In this document: positions 1 to 8,277 of the stretch, piece by piece
How the letters are laid out: every line of letters starts with the position of its first letter
How positions within the stretch are numbered: the first letter of the stretch is position 1
DNA from: JAAYLC01 sp035654795
GTDB taxonomy: Bacteria; Bacteroidota; Bacteroidia; Flavobacteriales; Flavobacteriaceae
Reading direction: 5' to 3'
Length of the DNA stretch: 64,000 nucleotides
Assembly (NCBI GenBank): GCA_035654795.1
Contig: DASRWC010000056.1
Coordinates: 11,543-75,542 of the forward strand
Notes under the pieces: generated by a model
Database searches by the model: none
What the model saw: only the letters and a program-made list of their open reading frames with translations
What the model was told of the DNA's origin: nothing
Position numbers and translations under genes: made by a program

Positions 1-939
1 TTAAAAATTATTTTTATGGGTACTCCCGATTTTGCTGTGGGTGTTCTGGAAGCCTTGATTGCTGCGGACTTTAACGTGGCAGCAGTTGTCACAGCACCAG
101 ATAAACCTGCCGGTAGAGGAAGAAAACCCATGGAATCGGCGGTGAAAAAATATGCTCAAAATAAGAACATTCCTCTTTTGCAGCCGATTAATCTTAAAGA
201 AGATGGGTTTCTTCAAGACCTAAGAAATTATAACGCAAACGTGTTTGTTGTAGTGGCATTCAGAATGCTTCCAAGGGTTGTATGGGAGATTCCGGAATAT
301 GGCACCTTTAACCTACACGCCTCTCTCCTTCCTGAATATCGTGGTGCAGCCCCTATTAACTGGACAATTATTAACGGAGAAGTTAAAACAGGAGTTACCA
401 CTTTTTTTATTGATGAAAATATAGATACAGGCGCTATTATTGAGCAAAAAGAAATTGATATCGCGGAAAATGAAACAGCGGAAACGCTTCATGATAAACT
501 CATGAAGATAGGCGGAGACCTGGTAGTAAGTAGTTTAAAGGCTATTGCTGCCAACAAAATAGTCCCTAAGAAACAATCGGAATTTAAAAAACTTAAAGCT
601 GCACCAAAATTAACTCCGGAGAATACCAGGATTGACTGGAATCAAGAAACAGAAAAAGTAGAACGACTGATTCGGGGGCTCTCTCCTTTTCCTGCCGCTT
701 GGACTATGATGGTAAACGGAACGGATGATCTGAGAGTGAAAATCTTTCAAGTTAAGATTATGGAAGGAGAAAAATCGGGAGCACCTGGGGATCTTATTCA
801 GGATAAAAAACGGCTGTTTGTAAATCTACCTGACGGAAAACTTGAACTCCTAGAAATCCAGCTGCCCGGCAAAAAAAGAATGTCTGTAAGAGATTTGTTA
901 AATGGTTACTCTTTTTCGGACAACGCTCATTTTTATTAA
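1..939 (+). CDS. fmt: Methionyl-tRNA formyltransferase (5' end cut by window)
   Basis: Transfers a formyl group from 10-formyl-tetrahydrofolate to initiator Met-tRNA in the cytoplasm. The frame is open from base 1 (residues LKIIF before the first ATG at 16), and the family normally begins M-x-(L/K)-(K/R)-I-(I/V)-F-M-G-T-P, so the ATG at 16 is internal and one to three codons lie outside the window. Counting from that ATG, the catalytic triad is N99, H101 (in NLHASLLP) and D137 (in IDTGAI). These are seven below E. coli N106/H108/D144, which agrees with the small N-terminal loss. The C-terminal OB-like domain runs from about residue 205 to the end. Next gene is HU on the same strand. Confidence 0.95.
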   Translation, partial: LKIIFMGTPDFAVGVLEALIAADFNVAAVVTAPDKPAGRGRKPMESAVKKYAQNKNIPLLQPINLKEDGFLQDLRNYNANVFVVVAFRMLPRVVWEIPEYGTFNLHASLLPEYRGAAPINWTIINGEVKTGVTTFFIDENIDTGAIIEQKEIDIAENETAETLHDKLMKIGGDLVVSSLKAIAANKIVPKKQSEFKKLKAAPKLTPENTRIDWNQETEKVERLIRGLSPFPAAWTMMVNGTDDLRVKIFQVKIMEGEKSGAPGDLIQDKKRLFVNLPDGKLELLEIQLPGKKRMSVRDLLNGYSFSDNAHFY

Positions 940-1019
940 AAACTGACAGGGCTACACGAACTACTTGTTAACAATTTGTTAAAGTTATTAACATTTTCCT
1001 CGTTTTCCCTTGCTATTCC

Positions 1020-1049
1020 TTGCACCATTGGATAAACATTTTAAATTTG
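1020..1049 (+). promoter_or_regulatory. Bacteroidota-type promoter of HU gene
   Basis: TTG at 1020-1022, a 19-base spacer and TAAATTTG at 1042-1049 match the primary sigma consensus known for this phylum (TTTG, about 19, TAnnTTTG). The HU start codon is 45 bases after the -7 box. This is a clean two-box match and gives HU its own promoter independent of fmt. Confidence 0.7.
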
Positions 1050-1094
1050 TAGAACAAATAATAGAAGTTTAACCAACATTTAATTAAAAAGATT

Positions 1095-1367
1095 ATGAAC
1101 AAATCAGACTTAATCGATGCCATGGCGGCAGATGCCGGAATCTCAAAAGCAGCTGCTAAAAAAGCTTTAGATTCATTTCTAGGCAATGTAAAAGACTCTC
1201 TTAAAGACGGAAACCGCGTGTCTTTAGTGGGTTTTGGTAGCTGGTCAGTTTCCAAAAGAGCTGCCCGTGAAGGAAGAAATCCTCAGACCGGAGCAACTAT
1301 GCCTATTCCAGAGAAAAACGTAATTAAATTCAAGGCCGGAACAGAATTATCAAGTAGCGTAAATTAA
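1095..1367 (+). CDS. hup: HU family DNA-binding protein
   Basis: Small histone-like nucleoid protein, 90 residues, the standard length for HU. It binds and bends DNA as a dimer. An N-terminal helical dimerisation half (about 1-40) is followed by the beta arms. R61-N62-P63 within GRNPQTG is the arm-tip motif that intercalates into DNA, and F47-G48-S49 is the conserved saddle. It is a single-gene unit with its own promoter upstream and a strong terminator 26 bases after the stop. High expression is expected for such a protein. IHF is less likely because the sequence is the HU-alpha type seen as a single copy in this phylum. Confidence 0.95.
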   Translation: MNKSDLIDAMAADAGISKAAAKKALDSFLGNVKDSLKDGNRVSLVGFGSWSVSKRAAREGRNPQTGATMPIPEKNVIKFKAGTELSSSVN

Positions 1368-1392
1368 TTTCACCTTGACATAATAAAGAAAT

Positions 1393-1428
1393 AAATCCTT
1401 CCGACCCGTCGGAGGGATTTTTTATTTT
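1393..1428 (+). terminator. Rho-independent terminator after HU
   Basis: Bases 1393-1405 pair with 1408-1420 over 13 positions (one G-U), with a very short loop, followed by TTTATTTT. Confidence 0.85.
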
Positions 1429-1493
1429 AATTAAAAAATACAAGTTATTTTGGATAGTCTCATTTTTATCCATAGATTTATTTTACAGATATA

Positions 1494-2060
1494 ATGAGTA
1501 TGGCAACTTTAATTCCAACAAAAGGTCAACTTTTAATTGCCGAGCCTTCCATAATCGGTGATGTTTCATTTAATCGAGCCGTAATCCTTCTTGCTGAATA
1601 CAATGAAGATGGATCAATTGGATTTATCTTAAATAAGCCTTTGCAGTTTACGCTTCGCGATTTTGTTCCGGAGGTTGCATCTGATCTCCCAATCTACAAC
1701 GGAGGACCGGTAGAGCAGGATAATCTGTATTTCATACATTGTGTCCCACATTTAATTCCCGATAGTATAGAGATTTCACGAGGTGTATATTGGGGAGGAG
1801 ATTTTGATACTATCCTGGACTTATTGAAAGAAGATAAGCTTACCCCCGACCAGATACGCTTTTTCTTGGGATATTCCGGCTGGGATAAGAATCAACTTAT
1901 AAAAGAACTTGAGGTAAATACGTGGGTATTACAGCCAAATATTTACCACGGGAACATTATGAAAACAACAAGCTTAAATTTATGGAAGGAAAAAATGATT
2001 GAGCTTGGTGGAGAGTATTCATTATGGTCTAATGCCCCCGAAAACCCAAACTTAAACTAG
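1494..2060 (+). CDS. YqgE/AlgH family protein
   Basis: A 188-residue cytoplasmic protein of the YqgE/AlgH (UPF0301) family, whose biochemical role is not settled. AlgH was linked to alginate regulation in Pseudomonas. Visible family signatures are the N-terminal GQLLIAEP, then F-N-R-A-V-I-L-L, GFILNKP, and YNGGPVEQDNLYFIH in the first half, and FFLGYSGWDKNQL in the second. Two possible ATG starts (1494 and 1500) differ by two residues. The stop overlaps the stop of the convergent aminotransferase gene by four bases. Its position next to a class IV aminotransferase is usual in flavobacteria. Confidence 0.9.
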   Translation: MSMATLIPTKGQLLIAEPSIIGDVSFNRAVILLAEYNEDGSIGFILNKPLQFTLRDFVPEVASDLPIYNGGPVEQDNLYFIHCVPHLIPDSIEISRGVYWGGDFDTILDLLKEDKLTPDQIRFFLGYSGWDKNQLIKELEVNTWVLQPNIYHGNIMKTTSLNLWKEKMIELGGEYSLWSNAPENPNLN

Positions 2061-2893
2061 CCCAACAGCCTCAACATGTTGAGCTTATGAATCATTTTCT
2101 CTGATGTTTCTGTTATAAACTCTTTTTTCCTATACTTCGTAACTGGCCGGATTCCTGTAATTACATTCGTCAGGAATATCTCATCAGCTTTTTGCAATTC
2201 AAATGGTGAAACCGATCGCTCTACCATTTCATAATCGGGATCAGCTTTTAGAATTCCAATCAATTTCTTTCGCAAAATTCCATTTAAACAACCGTCTGTA
2301 AGCGGAGGTGTTACTATAGTTTTTCCAAAAACAAGAAAGACATTAGCATTCAGAGCTTCCACCACATTTTTAGATTCGTTTAGTAAAAGACAGTTTTGAT
2401 AATGGTTCTCTTCCGCAAAAATTGATCCCAACACGTTAATCAATTTATTTGTGGTCTTTAGTCCTGACAACAATCCTGAAGAAACAGCAAAATCTTTATA
2501 CAGTTCTATCTCATATGAGGATACATCCAATAAATAATGATCTTCCTTAAGGGTTTCTTTTGTAATTAGGTACTCTATTTCCCTGGATGTCGGATTATAC
2601 TTCCCTCCTTCTTTTCTGTATATGATGATCTTGATCCGGAGAGCGTTTTCATCATCTTTTACAATTTTTTGAACCTCTTCTTGTAGAAATTCCATGGTGA
2701 AGTTCATTGGGATTTCCATGCGAAGCATCCTCATGGACGCCATTAATCGAAAGTAATGATCTTCCCAGAAAATGATTTTCCCCGCAGAGTAGCGCATCGT
2801 TTCAAAAAGTGCATCTCCGTAATTTAATCCGCGGTTATAAATAGAAATCAGACTTGTCTCTTTATTGAAAAGTTTACCATTAAAGTTTGTCAT
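2057..2893 (-). CDS. Class IV PLP aminotransferase (PabC/IlvE-like)
   Basis: PLP enzyme of fold type IV, 278 residues, in the family of branched-chain aminotransferase, D-amino-acid transaminase and aminodeoxychorismate lyase. The N-terminal part has the family signature YNRGLNYGDALFETMR. The Lys in GLKTTNK is the likely Schiff-base residue, and N-V-V-E-A-L-N-A-N followed by TPPLTDGCLNGILR is the phosphate and substrate region. The length and lack of a long N-terminal extension fit a PabC-like lyase (4-aminobenzoate for folate), but branched-chain or D-amino-acid activity cannot be excluded from sequence. It overlaps the yqgE stop and is followed upstream by a START-like gene, probably one unit. 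Confidence 0.82.
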   Translation of the reverse strand: MTNFNGKLFNKETSLISIYNRGLNYGDALFETMRYSAGKIIFWEDHYFRLMASMRMLRMEIPMNFTMEFLQEEVQKIVKDDENALRIKIIIYRKEGGKYNPTSREIEYLITKETLKEDHYLLDVSSYEIELYKDFAVSSGLLSGLKTTNKLINVLGSIFAEENHYQNCLLLNESKNVVEALNANVFLVFGKTIVTPPLTDGCLNGILRKKLIGILKADPDYEMVERSVSPFELQKADEIFLTNVITGIRPVTKYRKKEFITETSEKMIHKLNMLRLLG

Positions 2894-2938
2894 AAAAAAA
2901 CCACCTTAATGGTGGCTGAAATATAGAGATTAAACAAA

Positions 2939-3325
2939 TTAGGTTGAGCCAAGAACTTGTCTCAAGTTTCCTATCATATTTTCCCACAACATTTTTCCTT
3001 CTTCAATTTCATCTTCATAGGCAAAATCTGTAACTATTAAAGATACATCTTGCGTAATTTCGTCAACCTGTATTCGCATTTCAAAGTAGGCTTGTTCATT
3101 TTCATCTTCCAGCCAACGAAACTTCACGCGCTCGGGGCTTTTTCTGCTAAGAAGTTTTGCCTTTTCTTCACTCTGCGACCAAATAAAAGAAAAATATTCT
3201 CCGCGAGAATTGACATTATCTGCATACCATTCAGACAAGCCGGAAGGTGTTGATAAATATTGATATAAAAGCGTCGGAGAAACCTGTAAGGGAAACTCCA
3301 TTTCATACTTTATCTTTCTTTCCAT
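2939..3325 (-). CDS. START-like (SRPBCC fold) protein
   Basis: A 128-residue soluble protein with the look of an AHSA1/START-type ligand-binding fold: EFPLQVSPTLLYQYLSTPSG near the start, L-S-E-W-Y-A-D then a beta-rich middle (F-I-W-S, V-K-F-R-W-L), and a long C-terminal helix after residue 105 (MLWENMIGNLRQVLG). No signal peptide. Small proteins of this type are common beside class IV aminotransferases in flavobacteria but have no assigned function. The start ATG is well placed and the gene lies 45 bases upstream of the aminotransferase in the same direction. Confidence 0.75.
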   Translation of the reverse strand: MERKIKYEMEFPLQVSPTLLYQYLSTPSGLSEWYADNVNSRGEYFSFIWSQSEEKAKLLSRKSPERVKFRWLEDENEQAYFEMRIQVDEITQDVSLIVTDFAYEDEIEEGKMLWENMIGNLRQVLGST

Positions 3326-3501
3326 AACGATTGATTAGTTGCGGACAATATATAGATATTCATGTAATCTGCAAATTTTATTTAACATTTTTAGACCTCT
3401 TCACAACAAGATTCAAATTCATATTGCTCATTAAAGAATTATAGAGATTTTCGAGCTCTTACAACGCATTGTTTTTTCCTTCTTTTCTGAACACAAGGCA
3501 T

Positions 3502-3533
3502 AAAAAAAATCGCTTCCTTACAGAAACGATTTT
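3502..3533 (-). terminator. Terminator downstream of tRNA-Met
   Basis: Bases 3523-3533 pair with 3506-3516 (11 positions, one G-U, six-base loop) and are followed on the minus strand by eight T (3509-3502). It lies just after the tRNA 3' end. Confidence 0.75.
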
Positions 3534-3542
3534 GATTTTCCG

Positions 3543-3616
3543 TAGCGAAGACGGGACTTGAACCCGTGACCTCAGGGTTATGAATCCTGCGCTCTAACCA
3601 GCTGAGCTACCTCGCC
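3543..3616 (-). tRNA. tRNA-Met (CAT anticodon)
   Basis: A 74-base cloverleaf can be drawn by eye: acceptor stem 5' GGCGAGG with 3' CTTCGCT (two G-U pairs), D arm with AGCTCAGCTGG, anticodon loop TTCATAA, T arm ACGGG-TTCAAGT-CCCGT and discriminator A. CCA is not encoded, as is usual in Bacteroidota. The CAT anticodon fits elongator Met. It could be read by lysidine synthetase as Ile2, but the A-U/G-C pattern next to the anticodon looks like elongator Met. It lacks the C1-A72 mismatch expected of an initiator (G1-U72 here). Confidence 0.9.
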
Positions 3617-3736
3617 AAATGCGACCCAAATTTCAACGAGAAACCGTTTTGTTTGGCGGTTGCAAATATAAAAACAAATCCAACCCAAGCAAGGATATTT
3701 TGTAAAAAAAATATTGCTTTTCCGAACTTATTGAAA

Positions 3737-5113
3737 CTAACTATTTTGCAACTTAATTAATAATTTTTCTAAGGTAACTTCCTCCTGTTCTCCGGTTTCC
3801 ATATCCTTTATTGTGAAAACTTTTTGCTCCATTTCTTTATTTCCTGCCAGAATGGTGAAAGGAATGCCTCTTTTATCGGCATAACTCATTTGTTTTCCCA
3901 TTTTGGCTTTCTCCGGATACAATTCAACCGATATTCCGGAATTGCGTAAATGCTTCATTGCCTTCATGACATAAGCCGTCTCATGGTCTCCAAAATTTAA
4001 AAACAGCGCGGTAGTTCCTTTATTAATGGTCTCTGGAAAAAGATTCAGTTCTTCCAAAACTAAATAAATCCGATCCAAGCCAAAGGAAATCCCAATTCCA
4101 CTCATATTCTTTAAACCGAAAATCCCGGTGAGATCATCATAACGTCCACCTCCACCGATGCTTCCCATAGATACTTCCGGTGGAGCACTGATTTCAAGTA
4201 TCGTACCGGTATAATAGTTTAATCCTCTTGCCAGTGTGACATTTAGATCTAATGCAGAAGATTGCAATCCTAAAGCTTCTGTCCGGGCTACTACAAATTC
4301 TAACTCTGAGACACCTTTTAATCCAATTGTAGAATTGGATAATAACTTTCTCAGAACTTCAAGTTTTTCTGAGCTTGATCCTTTTAAGCTCAAAAGTGGA
4401 TCTATTTGCTCCAGTGATTTTTCTGGGATTCCTTTGCTTATCATCTCTTTCCGAACGCCTTCTGCCCCTATTTTATCCAGCTTATCTAATGCAACAGTAA
4501 AATCCACTAATTTTTCTTCAGCACCGATTACTTCTGCAATTCCGCCAAGAATTTTTCTATTGTTAATATTAATCCGCACGCCATGAAGCCCAAGCTTGTG
4601 AAAGACCCGGTCATACAACTGAACAAACTCCACATCCTGCCATAAAGAATCAGAGCCAATGACATCGGCGTCACATTGATAAAATTCACGGAACCTTCCT
4701 TTCTGAGGCCGATCGGCGCGCCAAACAGGTTGGATCTGATACCTCTTAAAAGGAAAATTTAATTCGTTCTGATGCTGCACAACATAGCGTGCAAATGGCA
4801 CCGTGAGATCGTAACGAAGAGCTTTTTCGGAGATCAATGGAGTAAGTCGGTGGCTATCTTTTAGAATGTAGTCTTCGTCTGGAACTTTTGAAAGATAGTC
4901 TCCACTATTAAGAATCTTAAAAATCAAGCGGTCTCCTTCGTCACCGTATTTCCCCATCAGCGTTTCGCTATTTTCGAACGAAGGGGTTTCAATGGGCTGA
5001 AACCCATAAAGAGAAAATATTTCTCTAATTGTGGAAATGATATAATTTCTTTTAGCTACTTCTTCCGGACCGAAATCTCGGGTACCTTTTGGAGTGGATG
5101 GTTTCATTTTCAA
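3737..5113 (-). CDS. hisS: Histidyl-tRNA synthetase
   Basis: Class II synthetase charging tRNA-His, 458 residues. N-terminal KGTRDFGPEE is the HisRS opening. Class II motif 2 is in the stretch RYDLTVPFARYV ... FKRYQIQPVWRADRPQKGRFREF. The histidine-specific loops are LARGLNYYTG and GGGGRYDDL, motif 3 is GIGISFGLDRIY, and an anticodon-binding domain occupies about 360-458. All key residues are present and length is typical of Bacteroidota HisRS. It is transcribed alone on the minus strand and is divergent from the ABC permease gene. Confidence 0.97.
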   Translation of the reverse strand: MKMKPSTPKGTRDFGPEEVAKRNYIISTIREIFSLYGFQPIETPSFENSETLMGKYGDEGDRLIFKILNSGDYLSKVPDEDYILKDSHRLTPLISEKALRYDLTVPFARYVVQHQNELNFPFKRYQIQPVWRADRPQKGRFREFYQCDADVIGSDSLWQDVEFVQLYDRVFHKLGLHGVRININNRKILGGIAEVIGAEEKLVDFTVALDKLDKIGAEGVRKEMISKGIPEKSLEQIDPLLSLKGSSSEKLEVLRKLLSNSTIGLKGVSELEFVVARTEALGLQSSALDLNVTLARGLNYYTGTILEISAPPEVSMGSIGGGGRYDDLTGIFGLKNMSGIGISFGLDRIYLVLEELNLFPETINKGTTALFLNFGDHETAYVMKAMKHLRNSGISVELYPEKAKMGKQMSYADKRGIPFTILAGNKEMEQKVFTIKDMETGEQEEVTLEKLLIKLQNS

Positions 5114-5244
5114 AGAGTTATAATTATTGCAGGAAAGAATCTCAGCGTCTGAGTTTCTCCGGGGGCAAATTTGTGTGCAAATATCTTAAATTATAGTAAC
5201 TTTATTTCACCTTTGCAGTCTTATAGATATATACACTATAATTT

Positions 5245-6486
5245 ATGCTTTCCCTTTTCCGCGAAAATATCCGTATTGCCTTAGATTCTATCCGTTCCCA
5301 AATTCTCAGAGCCATTCTTACCATCATAATTATCGCTATCGGTATTTGGGCCTTGGTAGGAATTCTAAGTGCGGTTACAGCTTTGGAATCAACCATAAGC
5401 GGAAATTTTGCTTCTATGGGAGCCAACACTTTTAGTATTCGGCAATATTCTTCACAGATTCAGGCACGCCGAGGGAGTGAAAAAGAAAAGATAAACCCGA
5501 TCATCAGCTATAGTAATGTTCGTGACTTTATTGCGAAATACAATTACCCCGGCACTCAAACTTCTGTGTCTTTCCGTGCTACAGGAGCAGCCGAGGTGAA
5601 ATATGGTTCTGAAAAAACAGATCCGGAAATCCAGGTTTATGGTGTAAATGAGCATTATCTGGAAAACACCGGAAGTCAGTTAGACAGAGGGAGAAATTTT
5701 ACGGTTTTTGATATTCAGAATAACAATAAAGTTTGCATCATTGGTTTTGATTTTTTAAGGGGAATTTTCAAGGATGAAGATCCCATCGATAAGGTAATCA
5801 GCATTAGAGGTGTAAAATTCACTGTAATTGGAGTAATTGAAGGGAAAGGGTCCACTTTCGGAAACAATCAGGATTTGAAAGTTCTTCTCCCCATCCAGGT
5901 GGCCAGAAGTATATATTCTGAACCAAACATCAATTACAATCTAGCGATTCGAGTTCCAAATCAAGAGATGATGGATGTAGCGCAAGATGAAGCGGTTCTC
6001 ACGTTTCGCAATATTAGAGGACTTTCGCCTTCGGAAGAAAACGATTTTGGTATTGAACGTAGCGATGATTTGATAAATAGAGTTGCGTCTATTACGGTCT
6101 ATCTGGAAATAGCAGCTTGGGTTATCAGTATAATCACCATTCTTGGTTCCTCTATTGCTTTAATGAATATCATGCTTGTCTCTGTTACGGAACGAACGCG
6201 GGAAATTGGAGTACGTAAAGCATTGGGAGCCAAGCGCTCCACAATTTCTGCTCAATTTTTTATTGAGACCATTGTAATTGGACAATTGGGGAGCATCGTG
6301 GGCATTATCTTAGGTATTATAACAGGATTGGCATTTGCCAAAATTTTCAATTTCCCTTTCGCTTTACCTATCACTGCCATGGTGTGGGCAACCATTATCA
6401 CCTTTGTTGTTGCCATCATAGCCGGATCTTATCCTGCTGCCAAGGCCGCCAGACTCGATCCCGTAGAAAGTTTGAGGTATGAATAA
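5245..6486 (+). CDS. MacB/FtsX-type ABC transporter permease
   Basis: A 413-residue inner-membrane permease of the MacB-FtsX class. One N-terminal membrane segment (about 21-44) follows the cytoplasmic helix, then a large periplasmic MacB-PCD domain (about 45-280), and three membrane segments near 285-310, 335-362 and 372-400. The cytoplasmic loop R-T-R-E-I-G-V-R-K-A-L-G-A-K near 316-330 is the coupling helix signature. No ATPase or adaptor gene adjoins it, so its partner must be elsewhere. Such proteins move lipids, peptides or drugs by mechanotransmission, and substrate cannot be told. A CACCTTTG at 5209-5216, seven of eight matches to the -7 box, may be its promoter. Confidence 0.9.
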   Translation: MLSLFRENIRIALDSIRSQILRAILTIIIIAIGIWALVGILSAVTALESTISGNFASMGANTFSIRQYSSQIQARRGSEKEKINPIISYSNVRDFIAKYNYPGTQTSVSFRATGAAEVKYGSEKTDPEIQVYGVNEHYLENTGSQLDRGRNFTVFDIQNNNKVCIIGFDFLRGIFKDEDPIDKVISIRGVKFTVIGVIEGKGSTFGNNQDLKVLLPIQVARSIYSEPNINYNLAIRVPNQEMMDVAQDEAVLTFRNIRGLSPSEENDFGIERSDDLINRVASITVYLEIAAWVISIITILGSSIALMNIMLVSVTERTREIGVRKALGAKRSTISAQFFIETIVIGQLGSIVGIILGIITGLAFAKIFNFPFALPITAMVWATIITFVVAIIAGSYPAAKAARLDPVESLRYE

Positions 6487-6489
6487 CGA

Positions 6490-6960
6490 TCAGCCCAATA
6501 TATTCTCGAAGTAACGATACAGTTCTCCTTTTGTTATAACTGCCCCTTGTTCAATGAGAATAAAAATATCTTTATTTCTATCGTCATTGATAGCTTTGGT
6601 TGAGGTGTAAAGCGAAACCGTATCATCATTCAGATTCTGTCGTAGCCAATTATAACCATATTCAGATGTGATATCGATTGCGGCATCGGCAATTTTAATT
6701 GCAATAAGGTTCATGTGGGTTTCTGTAATGTTAAAGAGCATCATCTGCCTTGGTGAAATATGTTCCAGATAATCCACTTTATTTAAAACACCTTCCCAGA
6801 TAAGGTCACTAAAAATATCAAGTTCCTCCTCCATCACCTCCGGTTTTTGTCTCTTGATATCATCCCATTCCTGAGCCGTAATGGACTGTGTAGCCAAGAA
6901 ATTGATAAACTCCGGATGGAGTTCTTCAAATTGTTCCTTTGTCAATCTTCTGTATTTCAT
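6490..6960 (-). CDS. DUF6495-like flavobacterial protein
   Basis: A 156-residue cytoplasmic protein with no known role. The opening KYRRLTKEQFEELHPEF and the motif ISPRQMMLFNITETHMNLIA are what I remember of a family restricted to flavobacteria (DUF6495). No membrane segment, signal peptide or catalytic signature is visible. The C-terminal third (about 115-156) is rich in charged residues and aromatic Y/F. It lies 72 bases beyond the ribosomal operon rplI, after a terminator, and converges with the permease gene. Confidence 0.6.
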   Translation of the reverse strand: MKYRRLTKEQFEELHPEFINFLATQSITAQEWDDIKRQKPEVMEEELDIFSDLIWEGVLNKVDYLEHISPRQMMLFNITETHMNLIAIKIADAAIDITSEYGYNWLRQNLNDDTVSLYTSTKAINDDRNKDIFILIEQGAVITKGELYRYFENILG

Positions 6961-6974
6961 AGTAGAATTTTTTT

Positions 6975-7008
6975 AATAAAAAAGACCTCCTCCTGTGGAA
7001 AAGGTCTT
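6975..7008 (-). terminator. Terminator of rpsF-rpsR-rplI operon
   Basis: On the minus strand, bases 7008-6997 pair with 6993-6982 across 12 positions (two G-U) around a three-base loop, then TTTTTTATT. It sits 24 bases after the rplI stop. Confidence 0.8.
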
Positions 7009-7032
7009 CTAAATTATAAATCAGCGTCCGGA

Positions 7033-7482
7033 TTATCTTTCCGGTACCACATCAAAATTAATGGTGCTGATAACGTCTCTATGAAAACGAACAGTTGCTT
7101 CATATTGTCCTGCACGTTTTACTACACCTCCGGCAATGGCGATGTATTTTTTATCAACAGAAACACCTTCTTTTTCCATATAATCAGCCAAATCTGCATT
7201 AGTTACAGATCCGAAAAGCTTATCTCCTTCCCCGGTTTTGGCAGAGATTCTGATTTCAAGAGATGCTAGTTTTTCAGCCTGTGCTTTTGCTTCATCAACA
7301 ATCTTTTTCTCTTTAAAAGCTCGTTGTTTTAGAGTTTCTTGCAAAACTTTTTTTGCTGATGGTGTGGCTAACACAGCATATCCTTGTGGGATTAAATAGT
7401 TGCGGCCATATCCGTTTTTTACAGTAACAACGTCATCCGCAAAACCAAGATTTTCTACGTCTTTTTTTAATATAAGTTCCAT
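7033..7482 (-). CDS. rplI: 50S ribosomal protein L9
   Basis: 149 residues. The N-terminal 23S-binding lobe starts MELILKKDVENLGFADDVV and has the L9 signature VKNGYGRNYLIPQGYA. A long connecting helix (about 50-75) leads to the C-terminal lobe. The last gene of the rpsF-rpsR-rplI operon, 15 bases after rpsR. Confidence 0.97.
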   Translation of the reverse strand: MELILKKDVENLGFADDVVTVKNGYGRNYLIPQGYAVLATPSAKKVLQETLKQRAFKEKKIVDEAKAQAEKLASLEIRISAKTGEGDKLFGSVTNADLADYMEKEGVSVDKKYIAIAGGVVKRAGQYEATVRFHRDVISTINFDVVPER

Positions 7483-7497
7483 ATTACAGTCTGGTTT

Positions 7498-7794
7498 TTA
7501 TTTTAATAAATCGGCTACGTAAGGCATAAGTGCCAAATGACGTGCTCTTTTGATGGCTGTTGCCACTTTTCTTTGATATTTCAATGAAGTTCCGGTCAGT
7601 CTTCTTGGAAGAATTTTTCCTTGCTCGTTAACGAACTTTAGAAGAAAATCGGGGTCTTTATAATCTACATATTTAATTCCGGAGCGCTTGAATCTGCAAT
7701 ATTTTTTGGTTTTTCCGGTTTCAATATTTAACGGAGTTAAATATCTGATTTCTCCGTCTTTTTTACCTTTTGCTTGTTGTTGAAGTGTTGCCAT
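7498..7794 (-). CDS. rpsR: 30S ribosomal protein S18
   Basis: 98 residues, basic. Signature residues YCRFKRSGIKYVDYKDPDFL and PRRLTGTSLKYQRKVATAIKR are the S18 core. The N-terminal tail (MATLQQQAKGKKDGE) is a little longer than in E. coli, as usual in this phylum. It pairs with S6 in the 30S platform and its gene is between rpsF (gap of 5 bases) and rplI. Confidence 0.97.
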   Translation of the reverse strand: MATLQQQAKGKKDGEIRYLTPLNIETGKTKKYCRFKRSGIKYVDYKDPDFLLKFVNEQGKILPRRLTGTSLKYQRKVATAIKRARHLALMPYVADLLK

Positions 7795-7799
7795 AATAT

Positions 7800-8141
7800 T
7801 TATGCTGATTTTTTGTTGCGGTTACGTCTTTTCTCTGCCCACGCAATGGCGTGTTTGTCAAGTTTCACAGTTAAGTAACGCATAAAACGCTCATCTCTCT
7901 TGAACTCAGTTTCAAGATCGTGCACCACTTGTCCGTCTTCCACGGTAAATTCAAAAAGGTGATAAAAACCACTTTTTTTCTTTTGAATGGGGTAAGCTAG
8001 TTTTTTAAGACCCCAATCTTCTTTGGCTATCATCTTTGCATCCTTGGAAGAAAGAAAATCTTCATACTTCTTCACTGTTTCCTTTACCTGATCTTCAGAT
8101 AAAACGGGATTTAAGATGAAAACAGTTTCATAATGATTCAT
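7800..8141 (-). CDS. rpsF: 30S ribosomal protein S6
   Basis: 113 residues. The S6 ferredoxin-like fold is shown by N-H-Y-E-T-V-F-I-L-N-P, W-G-L-K-K-L-A-Y-P-I-Q-K and the basic C terminus ending R-N-R-N-K-K-S-A. First gene of the operon. A 56-base leader separates it from the -7 box. Confidence 0.97.
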   Translation of the reverse strand: MNHYETVFILNPVLSEDQVKETVKKYEDFLSSKDAKMIAKEDWGLKKLAYPIQKKKSGFYHLFEFTVEDGQVVHDLETEFKRDERFMRYLTVKLDKHAIAWAEKRRNRNKKSA

Positions 8142-8197
8142 ACTAAATCAATTAAAGTTAATAAAAAATAAAATTATGGCTTTTTGCCACAAGGGTG

Positions 8198-8228
8198 CAA
8201 AAGTAATTTATTCTATCAATATATCAAA
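8198..8228 (-). promoter_or_regulatory. Promoter of the rpsF operon
   Basis: Reading the minus strand, TTTG (8228-8225), exactly 19 bases, then TACTTTTG (8205-8198): a full match to the phylum's TTTG-N19-TAnnTTTG consensus. It is the best promoter match in the window and sits between the priA stop and rpsF. Confidence 0.8.
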
Positions 8229-8277
8229 GAATGCAGAAGTATTATTTTTTGAAGACAAAAAGAGTCCAGATTCTATT

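Noticed and set aside
3543..3616. Initiator tRNA-fMet
   Set aside because: Position 1-72 is G-U rather than the C-A mismatch, and the three consecutive G-C pairs at the anticodon stem are missing; elongator Met is preferred.
8150..8200. An S6/S18 autoregulatory leader in the rpsF 5' untranslated region
   Set aside because: The leader is only about 55 bases and I could not draw the CCG-bearing bulged hairpin expected for the S6:S18 motif.
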